A DNA stretch of 64,000 nucleotides from Streptomyces sp. NBC_01446 (lineage in GTDB: Bacteria; Actinomycetota; Actinomycetes; Streptomycetales; Streptomycetaceae), in assembly GCF_026340095.1 (NCBI RefSeq), contig NZ_JAPEPO010000001.1, positions 5,356,001 to 5,420,000 of the forward strand, in the 5' to 3' direction. The position numbers were made by a program, and so were the translations under genes. The notes under the pieces were generated by a model. That model ran no database searches. It had not been told where the DNA came from and worked only from the letters and a program-made list of their open reading frames with translations. Positions 36,932 to 44,984 of this stretch are shown in pieces; position 1 is the stretch's first letter; each line of letters starts with the position of its first letter.

Positions 36932-37393
36932 GTGAGACGAGCGCGCCCGGGGGCGATGTCCCGAGGGTCGGCGGAGCGGGCACTGACCAGCGTCGCGGCC
37001 GGGGAGTCGTACCAGGGCAGCGGGCAGGGGGAGAGCGCCGTGACGGAGGAAGGCCCCCGCCTCTGGCATGTCACTCTCAGCGTCTCCGGCGCCGACGCGC
37101 CCCTCGCGGAGGTGCGGCGGGGACTCGAACAACTGGCGCACGACCACCCCTTTCTGCTGACGAGCCGGTACGCCGTCGACCACGCCGAGATCCGCTACTG
37201 GGAAGAGGCCCGCGACCTGCACGACGCGGCCGCCGTGGCGCTGCGCCTGTGGGGCGAGCACCGCCAGAGTTCCCAGCTCCCGCCGTGGGAGATCGTCGGC
37301 CTCGAGGTCATCGACCGTGACACGTACCACCAGCGCATCGCCGAGGGATACGGGCCCCTGCCGGCCACCCCGGTCGGCGTACACCCGTTTTAG
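36932..37393 (+). CDS. Conserved hypothetical protein between proB and proA
   Basis: 153 residues from GTG 36932, chosen because a perfect AGGAGG lies 5 nt upstream. The first 45 residues are basic and Ser/Gly-rich; the folded part starts near LWHVTLSVSGADAPLAEVRR and runs as alternating beta and alpha (LLTSRYAVDHAEIRYWEEA, AAVALRLWGEHRQ, WEIVGLEVIDRDTYHQRI). The repeated beta-alpha-beta pattern recalls small ACT- or ferredoxin-like folds, but I cannot name the family. Its constant place within a proline locus would be the only functional hint. Confidence 0.82.
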   Translation: MRRARPGAMSRGSAERALTSVAAGESYQGSGQGESAVTEEGPRLWHVTLSVSGADAPLAEVRRGLEQLAHDHPFLLTSRYAVDHAEIRYWEEARDLHDAAAVALRLWGEHRQSSQLPPWEIVGLEVIDRDTYHQRIAEGYGPLPATPVGVHPF

Positions 37394-37443
37394 GTCACAT
37401 CTCAGGGTTCGGAACAGTCGCCGGACGGCCCCTGCGCGCCCAT

Positions 37444-37449
37444 TACCCT
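37444..37449 (+). promoter_or_regulatory. -10 box of a leaderless proA promoter
   Basis: TACCCT ends 6 nt before the proA ATG; no SD. Confidence 0.55.
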
Positions 37450-37455
37450 GCCGAT

Positions 37456-38739
37456 ATGACCTCGCTCTCGCCGTACGACTCGATGACCCCCGTCACCCAG
37501 GCCGCCTACCGCGCCCGGTCCGCGGCCGGTGTGATCGCCCCGCTGCCGCGGGCCGCGAAGGACGATGCCCTCGCCGCGATCGCCGACGCTCTCGAAGTGC
37601 GCACTGCCGAGATCGTCGAGGCGAACGCCAAGGACATCGCCCGCGCCCGCGAGGCCGGCACCAGCGAGTCGATCATCGACCGCCTCACGCTCACGCCCGA
37701 GCGGGTCCGCGCCATCGCCGCCGACGTGCGCGACGTCGTCGCCCTGCCCGACCCGGTCGGCACCGTCGTCCGCGGCAACACCCTCCCGAACGGCATCGAC
37801 CTGCGCCAGGTCCGCGTCCCGCTCGGCGTCGTCGGCATCATCTACGAGGCCCGCCCGAACGTGACCGTGGACGCCGCCGCCCTCTGCCTCAAGTCGGGCA
37901 ACGCCGTTCTCCTGCGCGGCAGTTCGTCCGCGTACGAGTCCAACACCGCCCTCGTGCGGGTGCTGCGCGACGCCGTCGGCGGCTCCGGGCTGCCCGCCGA
38001 CGCCATCCAGCTCGTGCCCGGCGAGGGCCGCGACTCCGTCACCGAGCTGATGCGGGCGCGCGGCCTGGTCGACGTCCTCATCCCGCGCGGCGGCGCCTCC
38101 CTCATCAAGAACGTCGTCGAGAACTCGATCGTCCCCGTCATCGAGACCGGCACCGGCAACTGCCACGTCTACGTCGACGCCCACGCCGACCTCGACATGG
38201 CCGTCGACATCCTGATCAACTCCAAGGCGCAGCGCCCCAGCGTCTGCAACGCCGCCGAGACCCTCCTCGTCCACCAGGACATCGCCGACGCCTTCGTGCC
38301 CCGCGCCCTCGCGGCCCTCGCCGAGGCCGGCGTCACCGTGCACGCCGACGAGCGCGTCCTGGCGTACGCCGAGGGCTCCAAGGCCACCGTCGTCGAGGCG
38401 ACCCCCGAGGACTGGGAGACCGAGTACCTCTCGTACGACATCGCGGCCGCCGTCGTGCACTCGCTGGACGCCGCCGTGGAGCACATCCGCCTCTGGTCGT
38501 CCGGCCACACCGAGGCGATCGTCACCACCTCGCAGCAGGCGGCCCGCCGCTTCACCCAACTGGTCGACTCCACGACGGTCGCCGTGAACGCCTCGACGCG
38601 CTTCACGGACGGCGGCCAGTTCGGCTTCGGCGCCGAGATCGGCATCTCCACCCAGAAGCTCCACGCCCGGGGCCCCATGGGCCTTCCGGAGCTGACGAGC
38701 ACCAAGTACATCGTCACGGGCGACGGCCACATCCGGTAG
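37456..38739 (+). CDS. proA: Gamma-glutamyl phosphate reductase
   Basis: Second step of proline synthesis: NADPH-dependent reduction of glutamyl-5-phosphate. 427 residues, full length, aldehyde dehydrogenase fold: VPLGVVGIIYEARPNVTVDA, LRGSSSAYESN, and the catalytic Cys in AQRPSVCNAAETLLVH. The ATG fits both the family and the leaderless promoter. Confidence 0.98.
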   Translation: MTSLSPYDSMTPVTQAAYRARSAAGVIAPLPRAAKDDALAAIADALEVRTAEIVEANAKDIARAREAGTSESIIDRLTLTPERVRAIAADVRDVVALPDPVGTVVRGNTLPNGIDLRQVRVPLGVVGIIYEARPNVTVDAAALCLKSGNAVLLRGSSSAYESNTALVRVLRDAVGGSGLPADAIQLVPGEGRDSVTELMRARGLVDVLIPRGGASLIKNVVENSIVPVIETGTGNCHVYVDAHADLDMAVDILINSKAQRPSVCNAAETLLVHQDIADAFVPRALAALAEAGVTVHADERVLAYAEGSKATVVEATPEDWETEYLSYDIAAAVVHSLDAAVEHIRLWSSGHTEAIVTTSQQAARRFTQLVDSTTVAVNASTRFTDGGQFGFGAEIGISTQKLHARGPMGLPELTSTKYIVTGDGHIR

Positions 38740-38805
38740 CCGTGGGCATGCGGACGGCGACAAAGGGAATTCCCGCACCGACTGCCCAAAACGACCCCCC
38801 AGGTC

Positions 38806-38811
38806 TACTCT
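38806..38811 (+). promoter_or_regulatory. -10 box of a leaderless promoter
   Basis: TACTCT ends 6 nt before the GTG at 38818; no SD. Confidence 0.5.
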
Positions 38812-38817
38812 GGACGC

Positions 38818-39411
38818 GTGCCGGAGGACGTGGGGGGCACGCCGTTCCCTGACGGCTGGGAGCCCGACGACGACCGCGACCGCGGGGGTGCGGACGAAGA
38901 GTTCGCCTCCGTGGTCTTCGACGAGGACTTCGTGCAGGCCGCCGAGGTCCATGAACCGACCGCGGTCGAGCGGCTGCTCGCCGCGGCGCAGGCGCGCGCC
39001 GAGGCCCAGGAAGCCGAGGCGCGAAGGGCCCGCACGCGTGGCTCCGCGGTCGACGACGACCTCTACGACGACGGGTACGGCCCCGACCCGCGAGGCGGCT
39101 ACGGCCACGGCCTTGACGCCGACGACCTCTACGACCCCGATGTCGACGAGGACGGCTACCCGCGCCCCGGCGCGTACGCCGCGAAGGTGCGCTGGCGCCG
39201 CCCCGTCGCCTGGCTGCTCGCCCTCGTCATGGGCATCGGCATGGTCGCGCTCGCCTTCACTGCCGTATACCGCGGCGCCTCGTCGGGCGGGCGCCAGGAC
39301 CGGGTCCCGCCGCCCGCGACGACCGAGCTGGAGAAGGGCTTCCCGTCCGCCCCCAGCGCCTCCGCCGACTACTCCCAGTCACCGGTCCCCGCCACCCCGC
39401 GGATCCCCTGA
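38818..39411 (+). CDS. Acidic single-pass membrane protein with SVVFDExF motif
   Basis: 197 residues, unknown function. The cytoplasmic part is very acidic (DDDRDRGGADEEF), carries SVVFDEDFVQAA at 31-42, an Ala/Glu/Arg helix (about 47-75), and Asp/Tyr repeats (DDDLYDDGYGPD). One transmembrane helix at about 129-151 (PVAWLLALVMGIGMVALAF) and a short external Pro/Ser tail. The motif recurs at the same relative place in the next protein, so the two are related partners. Confidence 0.85.
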   Translation: MPEDVGGTPFPDGWEPDDDRDRGGADEEFASVVFDEDFVQAAEVHEPTAVERLLAAAQARAEAQEAEARRARTRGSAVDDDLYDDGYGPDPRGGYGHGLDADDLYDPDVDEDGYPRPGAYAAKVRWRRPVAWLLALVMGIGMVALAFTAVYRGASSGGRQDRVPPPATTELEKGFPSAPSASADYSQSPVPATPRIP

Positions 39412-39478
39412 CCACGCACGGGTACACCCCGTCAGCACAGGGTTGAGACCCTGTCGGAAGTTGTCGCGTACCAGGGCG

Positions 39479-39506
39479 TTTACCGGACCCCCCACAGACC
39501 TACCCT
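39479..39506 (+). promoter_or_regulatory. Leaderless promoter of the 39513 gene
   Basis: TTTACC, a 16-nt spacer, TACCCT, then 6 nt to the ATG at 39513; no SD. Confidence 0.55.
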
Positions 39507-39512
39507 GAAGGT

Positions 39513-40583
39513 ATGGGCGAGCCAGGAGACCCACCCGAGGGGACCCCCGAGAGCGCTCCCGGCGGTGGTGGCGAGGACGAGTACCGATCCGTCGTCTTCG
39601 ACGAGTCGTTCATCCGCGCTGCCCGGCTCCAGGAGTTCTCCGCGCAGGAGCGCATCACCGACCACGCGCCCGCCGTACGCCGGCGCCCCGGACTGCGCCG
39701 CGGCTTCACCCGGCAGGCCGTCATCCTCGTCATCCTGATCGTCATCGCGTTCGGCACCGCGATCTACATGGGTGTACGCAACCCCTACCAGGGCGTCACC
39801 GCCCGCCGGCCCGAACCGCTGCGGATGACCGTCATCCCGCTCTCGCCGCAGGGCCGGGTGCCCGGCACGGTCTCGGTGTCCGAGCTCTACGCGCACAGTC
39901 CCGCCGCCGAGTTCAGGACGGCCGCCGAGGGCATCAATCTGCCTCCGGAGCAGCACACCGCGCACTTCTCCGAGAGCCAGGTCTACGCCGCCCTGACCAC
40001 CGCCAAGGACTATCTCGTCGAGTCCTCGCTCGACCCCGACGTGCTCACCGGGAAGGCCGTGCGGCCCGTGCGGATCCTGCTCGACCCGCAGCAGCTCGAC
40101 CAGTTCGACCGGAGCTTCGACCGGCCCGCCGCCGACGGACGGCACGAGGCCACCGGCTGGCTCGTCCGCTTCGACCCGAAGCAGGCCGAGCTCGCCGACA
40201 CCGGGATCCGCGTCCAGGGCACCCTGCGCGCCACGGAGTCCGACGCGGACACCCTCGAGGTCGTCTCCGACCACACCTTCGTCTACGCGCTGCGCCCGGC
40301 GGGTGCCGGCTCCGACGCGAAGGCGTCCCTGTTCACCGTCCGCCGCGAGCTGCACTTCCGCTTCGACCGGGACGACCTGCGCATGCACCAGGCCGAGATG
40401 CTCGTGAGCTATGTGCAGGCCGGGCCGCTGTCCTGCTCCGTCGACTCGGCCGCGCATCTGCACCCGCTGCTCGCGGGGCAGACACCGAAGGAGGGCGGCC
40501 CGGCCGGCACCGACCCGTTCGCCACGGGCGGCACCACCTCGCTGTGCGGTGCCCTCGCGCCGGGCGCCCAGCCTTCGCTCTGA
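39513..40583 (+). CDS. Membrane protein with SVVFDExF motif and large external domain
   Basis: 356 residues, unknown function. Cytoplasmic tail with SVVFDESFIRAA at 26-37 and a basic stretch (RRRPGLRRGF) before one transmembrane helix at about 68-88 (VILVILIVIAFGTAIYMG). The roughly 265-residue exterior part (beta/alpha, PLRMTVIPLSPQGRVPG ... ILLDPQQLDQFDRSFDR ... LHFRFDRDDLRMHQAE) has two late Cys (SCSVD, SLCGA) likely in a disulfide. Same N-terminal motif and same leaderless promoter style as its neighbour, so they are probably co-regulated members of one complex. Confidence 0.85.
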   Translation: MGEPGDPPEGTPESAPGGGGEDEYRSVVFDESFIRAARLQEFSAQERITDHAPAVRRRPGLRRGFTRQAVILVILIVIAFGTAIYMGVRNPYQGVTARRPEPLRMTVIPLSPQGRVPGTVSVSELYAHSPAAEFRTAAEGINLPPEQHTAHFSESQVYAALTTAKDYLVESSLDPDVLTGKAVRPVRILLDPQQLDQFDRSFDRPAADGRHEATGWLVRFDPKQAELADTGIRVQGTLRATESDADTLEVVSDHTFVYALRPAGAGSDAKASLFTVRRELHFRFDRDDLRMHQAEMLVSYVQAGPLSCSVDSAAHLHPLLAGQTPKEGGPAGTDPFATGGTTSLCGALAPGAQPSL

Positions 40584-40595
40584 GCCCCGCGGGAG

Positions 40596-41684
40596 CTACG
40601 CGCCGTCCTCCGGCGTCCCGTGGTTGCCCGTGTTCGCACCGCCGTTGCCGCCGCCGAACCTGCCGCGCAGCTTGCCGCCCAGGTCGCCCGCGCCGCCCGC
40701 GATGTCCGTGACCAGCTTCATCAGCGGGTCCTTGGAGCTGCGCACGTTCTCCGCGTAGTGCGAGGCCGACTGGCGGAACGAGTCGGTGACCGAGGTGTCC
40801 TTGTCCTCGGTGCGGCGCGGGTAGTGGCCGTCCATGATGCGCTGGTAGTCGCGGGTCGCGGCCCACTTCTTCAGCTCGGCCGCGCGGACCGTGGTGAAGG
40901 GGTGCGTGCGCGGCATCACGTTGAGGATCTTGAGCACGGAGTCACGCAGGTCGCCCCCGGCCTCGTACTCCTCGGCCTGCTTGAGGAACGCGTCCACGTT
41001 CATCTCGTGCAGATGGTTGCCGCCCGCGATCTTCATCAGACCGCGCATCGACGCGTTGAGGTCCTGGCCGACCAGCAGGCCCGCGCGGTCCGCCGACAGC
41101 TCCGACTTGCGGAACCACTCGCGCAGCGCCGTGACGATCGCCATGATCGCGAAGTTGCCGAGCGGGATCCACGCGACGCGGAGCGCCAGGCTGGTCAGGA
41201 ACAGCAGTATCGTCCGGTAGACCGAGTGGCCGGACAGCGCGTGGCCCACCTCGTGGCCGACGACCGCCCGCATCTCCTCTTCGTCGAGCAGCTCCACCAG
41301 GCCGGTCGTCACGACGATGATCGGCTCGTCCAGGCCGATGCACATCGCGTTCGGCTGGGGGTCCTGGTTGACGTACATCGGCGGGACCTTCTCCAGGTCC
41401 AGGATGTAACAGGCGTCCCGCAGCATGTCGTTGAGGTGCGCGAACTGCTCGTCGGAGACCCGGACCGAGTCCGACAGGAACAGCAGGCGCAGGCTGCGCT
41501 CGGGCAGCAGACCGCTGAGCGCCTTGAACACCGTGTCGAAACCGCTGAGCTTGCGCAGTGCCACCAGGGCCGACCGGTCCGCCGGGTGCTCGTACGCCCG
41601 CGAGGAGATCCCCTCGAAGCGCCGGCGCTGCCTGCTCGGTACGTGCTCGCGCTGGTCGTCGTTGCCGTCGTTGACGTCGGGCAT
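40596..41684 (-). CDS. M48 family metallopeptidase
   Basis: 362 residues. The zinc site is HEVGH in AVVGHEVGHALSG with the downstream Glu in KSELSADRAG. Two hydrophobic segments sit between the His motif and the Glu (ILLFLTSLALRVAWIPL, NFAIMAIVTA), an HtpX-like layout for turnover of membrane proteins, while the N-terminal half (residues 1-150) is soluble, unlike HtpX. The C-terminus is Gly/Asn-rich (GRFGGGNGGANTGNHG). I chose ATG 41684 because GGGGGA precedes it; ATG 41712 would add 9 residues. It is convergent with the 39513 gene with only 12 bp between stops. Confidence 0.88.
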   Translation of the reverse strand: MPDVNDGNDDQREHVPSRQRRRFEGISSRAYEHPADRSALVALRKLSGFDTVFKALSGLLPERSLRLLFLSDSVRVSDEQFAHLNDMLRDACYILDLEKVPPMYVNQDPQPNAMCIGLDEPIIVVTTGLVELLDEEEMRAVVGHEVGHALSGHSVYRTILLFLTSLALRVAWIPLGNFAIMAIVTALREWFRKSELSADRAGLLVGQDLNASMRGLMKIAGGNHLHEMNVDAFLKQAEEYEAGGDLRDSVLKILNVMPRTHPFTTVRAAELKKWAATRDYQRIMDGHYPRRTEDKDTSVTDSFRQSASHYAENVRSSKDPLMKLVTDIAGGAGDLGGKLRGRFGGGNGGANTGNHGTPEDGA

Positions 41685-41791
41685 GCGTCCCCCATGTTCG
41701 TGTGCCGTCATGTTCGGTTGTGCCCCCGAGGAGGTCTCCACAGTAGGCGGAGATACCGTGGCGGGGCAGCACACCGAAGGAGCGAAACGCC

Positions 41792-41956
41792 ATGGAGCAC
41801 ACACCCGACGCCGCCTGGCTCACCCAGGTGGTCAACGCCGCCGCCTCCGACCAGCAGGGTGCCGGCAATCTGCTGCGCACCGTGATCGTCGTGGGCTTCC
41901 TCGGCAGCGTGTTCCTGGGCTGGTTCCTGCTGCGGGGGTACAAGCGCGACGACTGA
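41792..41956 (+). CDS. 54-residue single-pass membrane protein
   Basis: MEHTPDAAWLTQVV at the start, a helix at about 29-48 (RTVIVVGFLGSVFLGWFLLR) and a charged end (GYKRDD). AAGGAG 10 nt before the ATG supports translation. Divergent from the M48 protease gene. Unknown function. Confidence 0.75.
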   Translation: MEHTPDAAWLTQVVNAAASDQQGAGNLLRTVIVVGFLGSVFLGWFLLRGYKRDD

Positions 41957-42109
41957 CGCGGCCGCGGGGCGGACACGCATACGGCAGAGTCGGCGTGATC
42001 GCCGAGGACACCCCCGCATACGATGAGCGGGAAGTCTTTATCCAGACCTCATGTCACCACCCAGAGCCCGACTCCCCATCCCGTCTCACCCGGATAGGTC
42101 CTGCTGACG

Positions 42110-42274
42110 ATGAGCCTCCACAGCACCGCTGCCCAGCTGGCCACTCTCGCCGCCGAGGGCGGCGAGGACGGCGGCAACCACCCGAGCCTCAGCCCCTACC
42201 TCACCGGCGGCGGAGCCCTGTTCCTCCTGCTGCTGCTGCTGTGGATCGTCACCCGCTTCAACCGGGACCGCTGA
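42110..42274 (+). CDS. Second 54-residue single-pass membrane protein
   Basis: Starts MSLHSTAAQLATLAAEGG, has a Gly/Asn-rich middle, a Leu-rich helix at about 35-48 (ALFLLLLLLWIV) and ends TRFNRDR. I recall close homologues of the same length in many Streptomyces next to nadD. The SD is weak. It has the same length and topology as the previous small protein, with no clear sequence identity. Confidence 0.75.
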   Translation: MSLHSTAAQLATLAAEGGEDGGNHPSLSPYLTGGGALFLLLLLLWIVTRFNRDR

Positions 42275-42282
42275 CGTGCAAA

Positions 42283-42334
42283 AGCGCCGTCTGTGGGGAT
42301 GAAGCCCCGGGGCTTCGTCCCCACAGACGGCGCT
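42283..42334 (+). terminator. 25-bp stem terminator
   Basis: AGCGCCGTCTGTGGGGATGA plus AGCCC pairs with its complement downstream with only one G-U pair; minimal loop. It lies 8 bp after the small membrane protein gene and isolates nadD. Confidence 0.85.
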
Positions 42335-42499
42335 GTTCGTGCTGCCCAGTAGGCTCTGCACGCGTGACTCCGCCACTCCTTTTGGGGAGCGGCTTCTCAC
42401 TCGGCTCGGGAAGAGCCTCATGACGGCCAAGCCCTGACCGTTGCCGAAGGCGCAAGCTCCATCTATTACCCTGTCCGGCGCACGGGGAGGGAATTCGGA

Positions 42500-43162
42500 A
42501 TGGGACAGCACGACATGGTGACAAGTCCGGTCAACGGCCCGGCCGGCGGCCCGGACCGGGCCCGGATCAGCACCGCCAAGCGGCGTCTCGGCGTCATGGG
42601 CGGAACCTTTGACCCGATCCACCACGGACACCTGGTGGCGGCCAGCGAGGTCGCCGCGCAGTTCCACCTCGACGAGGTCGTGTTCGTACCCACCGGGCAG
42701 CCCTGGCAGAAGACGGACCGCACGGTCACTCCGGCCGAGGACCGCTACCTGATGACGGTCATCGCGACCGCCGAGAACCCGCAGTTCTCGGTGAGCCGTA
42801 TCGACATCGACCGCGGCGGGCCGACGTACACCACGGACACACTGCGCGATCTGCGCGCGCTCAATCCGGACTCGGACCTCTTCTTCATCACCGGCGCCGA
42901 CGCCCTGGGGCAGATCCTCACCTGGCGGTACACGGAAGAACTGTTCTCCCTGGCGCACTTCATCGGGGTCACCCGGCCGGGCCACCCGCTGACCGACCCC
43001 GGTCTGCCGGAAGGCGGTGTCTCGCTCGTCGAGGTTCCGGCCCTCGCCATCTCGTCCACGGACTGCCGTGCGAGGGTCGCCAAGGGTGCCCCCGTCTGGT
43101 ACATGGTCCCGGACGGTGTGGTGCGCTACATCGACAAGCGCGAGCTGTACCGCGGCGAGTGA
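42500..43162 (+). CDS. nadD: Nicotinate-nucleotide adenylyltransferase
   Basis: Makes deamido-NAD from nicotinate mononucleotide and ATP. 220 residues: GGTFDPIHHGHLVAA (nucleotidyltransferase HxGH), FVPTGQPWQK, and the ISSTDCR motif near the C-terminus. The first 28 residues are a Streptomyces-type extension; GGGGAGGGA before ATG 42500 supports that start. Followed closely by the LCP gene and rsfS, as is usual in actinobacteria. Confidence 0.97.
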   Translation: MGQHDMVTSPVNGPAGGPDRARISTAKRRLGVMGGTFDPIHHGHLVAASEVAAQFHLDEVVFVPTGQPWQKTDRTVTPAEDRYLMTVIATAENPQFSVSRIDIDRGGPTYTTDTLRDLRALNPDSDLFFITGADALGQILTWRYTEELFSLAHFIGVTRPGHPLTDPGLPEGGVSLVEVPALAISSTDCRARVAKGAPVWYMVPDGVVRYIDKRELYRGE

Positions 43163-43178
43163 GCCGAGAGGGGCACCG

Positions 43179-44861
43179 GTGAACGACCGATACGACGGTT
43201 ACTCGGGCAGTTACTCGGGGGACGCGTCCAACACGTCCGACCAGTACGAGCTCGTCGGCTACGACGAGTACGGGCAGCCCGTGTACCGGCAGGTGCCCCA
43301 GCAGCCTGCGCAGTACGAGTATCCGCAAGCGCCCCAGGGCTACGGCTACGACCCGTACGCCACCGGTCAGCAGCCGCCGGTGCCCTCGTACGACACGTAC
43401 GACCCCTACGGGGCGGGTGCGCCCGCGCAGCAGGGGCCGCCCCCTTCCTACGACCCCTACGGGGCTGTCGCGGGAACGGGGCAGCAGCAGCGCGTCGAGG
43501 AGCAGACCGCGACCGCCCACATCCCGGCGCAGGCCGCTCCCCGGACCGAGCCCGCGGCGCGCGAGCGCGACGGGGCGCCCGAGTACCGCACCGAGCAGTT
43601 CTCCTTCGTCGAGGAGCCGGACGAGAACTCCGAAGACGTCATCGACTGGCTGAAGTTCACCGAGTCGCGCACCGAGCGCCGCGAGGAGGCCCGCCGCCGC
43701 GGCCGCAGCCGGGTCGTCGCCCTCGTCGTCGTCCTCGTGCTCTGCGTGACCGGCGGCGTCGGCTACCTCTGGTACGCGGGCAAGCTGCCCGGCTTCGGCT
43801 CCGCCGACTCCGGCAAGGGCGCCGCAGACACGGCGGGCCCGCAGAACCGCGACGTGATCGTCGTCCATCTGCACAACACCAAGGGCGGCGGCACCTCCAC
43901 GGCGCTGCTCGTCAACAACACCACCACCAAGCAGGGCACCACCGTCCTGCTCCCCAACTCCCTTGCCCTGACGGACGACGAGGGCAGCGCGACGACGCTC
44001 GGCAAGTCCGTCGGCGGCGACGGTTCCTCCGGCACGCGCGACGCCATCGACACCGTCCTCGGCACGGACGTCGAGGGCACGTGGCGGCTGGACACCCCGT
44101 ACCTCAACAACCTCGTCGAACTCGTCGGCAACATCGACATCGACACGAACGCCGACGTCCCCGACCCGGCCGCCAAGTCCGGGAAGAAGGCGACGTCCCC
44201 GCTGGTCAAGAAGGGCAAGCAGCAGACGCTGAGCGGCCCCATGGCCGTCGCGTACGCCACCTACCGCGCGCCCGGCGAGTCCGAGACCGCGCAGCTCATG
44301 CGGTTCGGCCAGGTCATGCAGGGCGTACTGCGCAAGCTGTCGTCCGACCCCCACGCCGCCACCGTCACCGTCCAGTCCCTCGCCCAGATCCTCGACCCGT
44401 CGCTGGGCGAGAAGGACCTCGGCGCGTTCCTCGCCAAGCTCGCCGACCGGGCCAAGGGCGGCGACTACAAGACCGCGCTCCTGCCCGTGCAGCAGGACGG
44501 CACCCTGTCCGAGCAGGCCACCGACAGCGTCGTCAAGGACGTCCTCGGAGGCACCGTCAAGAACCCGGGCAAGGACGCCTCCGTACGCGTCGGCATCAAG
44601 AACGCCACCGGCGTCAAGGCCCGCACGGAGAAGGCCAGGGTCTCGCTCGTGAACGGCGGTTACACCTTCGTCGACGCCGGGACGGGCACCACGGCCCAGG
44701 CCGCGTCGCAGGTCACGTACAAGGACGCCGACCGCAAGCAGGACGCCGTCGAGGTCGCCAAGACCCTGGGCCTGCCGACGAGCGCGGTGCGCAAGGGGAA
44801 GACCGTGGCGAACGCGGACGTGTCCGTGGTCCTCGGCCAGAACTACACGGGCGGACAGTAG
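43179..44861 (+). CDS. LytR-CpsA-Psr (LCP) family protein
   Basis: 560 residues. Residues 1-170 are a cytoplasmic disordered Tyr/Pro/Gln arm (YDPYGAG repeats), then one transmembrane helix at 179-200, the LCP domain (about 223-390, starting NRDVIVVHLHNTKGGG) and a LytR C-terminal domain (466-553). LCP enzymes transfer glycopolymers from lipid carriers to peptidoglycan. I recall the S. coelicolor gene in this position being described as pdtA, a polydiglycosylphosphate transferase. Oddity: the usual SIPRDT arginine is replaced (LLPNSLAL, 257-264) and the later Arg/Asp motif is partly changed (YRAPGESETAQLMRFGQ). The start GTG 43179 has GAGAGGGG upstream. Confidence 0.9.
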   Translation: MNDRYDGYSGSYSGDASNTSDQYELVGYDEYGQPVYRQVPQQPAQYEYPQAPQGYGYDPYATGQQPPVPSYDTYDPYGAGAPAQQGPPPSYDPYGAVAGTGQQQRVEEQTATAHIPAQAAPRTEPAARERDGAPEYRTEQFSFVEEPDENSEDVIDWLKFTESRTERREEARRRGRSRVVALVVVLVLCVTGGVGYLWYAGKLPGFGSADSGKGAADTAGPQNRDVIVVHLHNTKGGGTSTALLVNNTTTKQGTTVLLPNSLALTDDEGSATTLGKSVGGDGSSGTRDAIDTVLGTDVEGTWRLDTPYLNNLVELVGNIDIDTNADVPDPAAKSGKKATSPLVKKGKQQTLSGPMAVAYATYRAPGESETAQLMRFGQVMQGVLRKLSSDPHAATVTVQSLAQILDPSLGEKDLGAFLAKLADRAKGGDYKTALLPVQQDGTLSEQATDSVVKDVLGGTVKNPGKDASVRVGIKNATGVKARTEKARVSLVNGGYTFVDAGTGTTAQAASQVTYKDADRKQDAVEVAKTLGLPTSAVRKGKTVANADVSVVLGQNYTGGQ

Positions 44862-44869
44862 GCGAGCCC

Positions 44870-44895
44870 GGCCCCGGGGGCGCGCTCCCGGGGCC
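44870..44895 (+). terminator. Hairpin after the LCP gene
   Basis: GGCCCCGGG / CCCGGGGCC with an 8-nt loop, 8 bp after the stop; no U-run. Confidence 0.65.
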
Positions 44896-44984
44896 AGGAG
44901 AATCCAGTAAGGGCCGTCGGCGGTCCGTGAGACCCTTGGGGTATCCCTTCAGGGGATTACTGCCCGCCGACGGAAAGCCTTGTA

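Noticed and set aside
42283..42334. Strong palindrome looking like a CRISPR repeat or REP element
   Set aside because: Only one copy exists in the window; its place right after a gene and its 25-bp stem fit a terminator.
43017..43178. Extension of the LCP frame into nadD
   Set aside because: It overlaps nadD in another frame; GTG 43179 with GAGAGGGG gives the expected Tyr-rich N-terminus.
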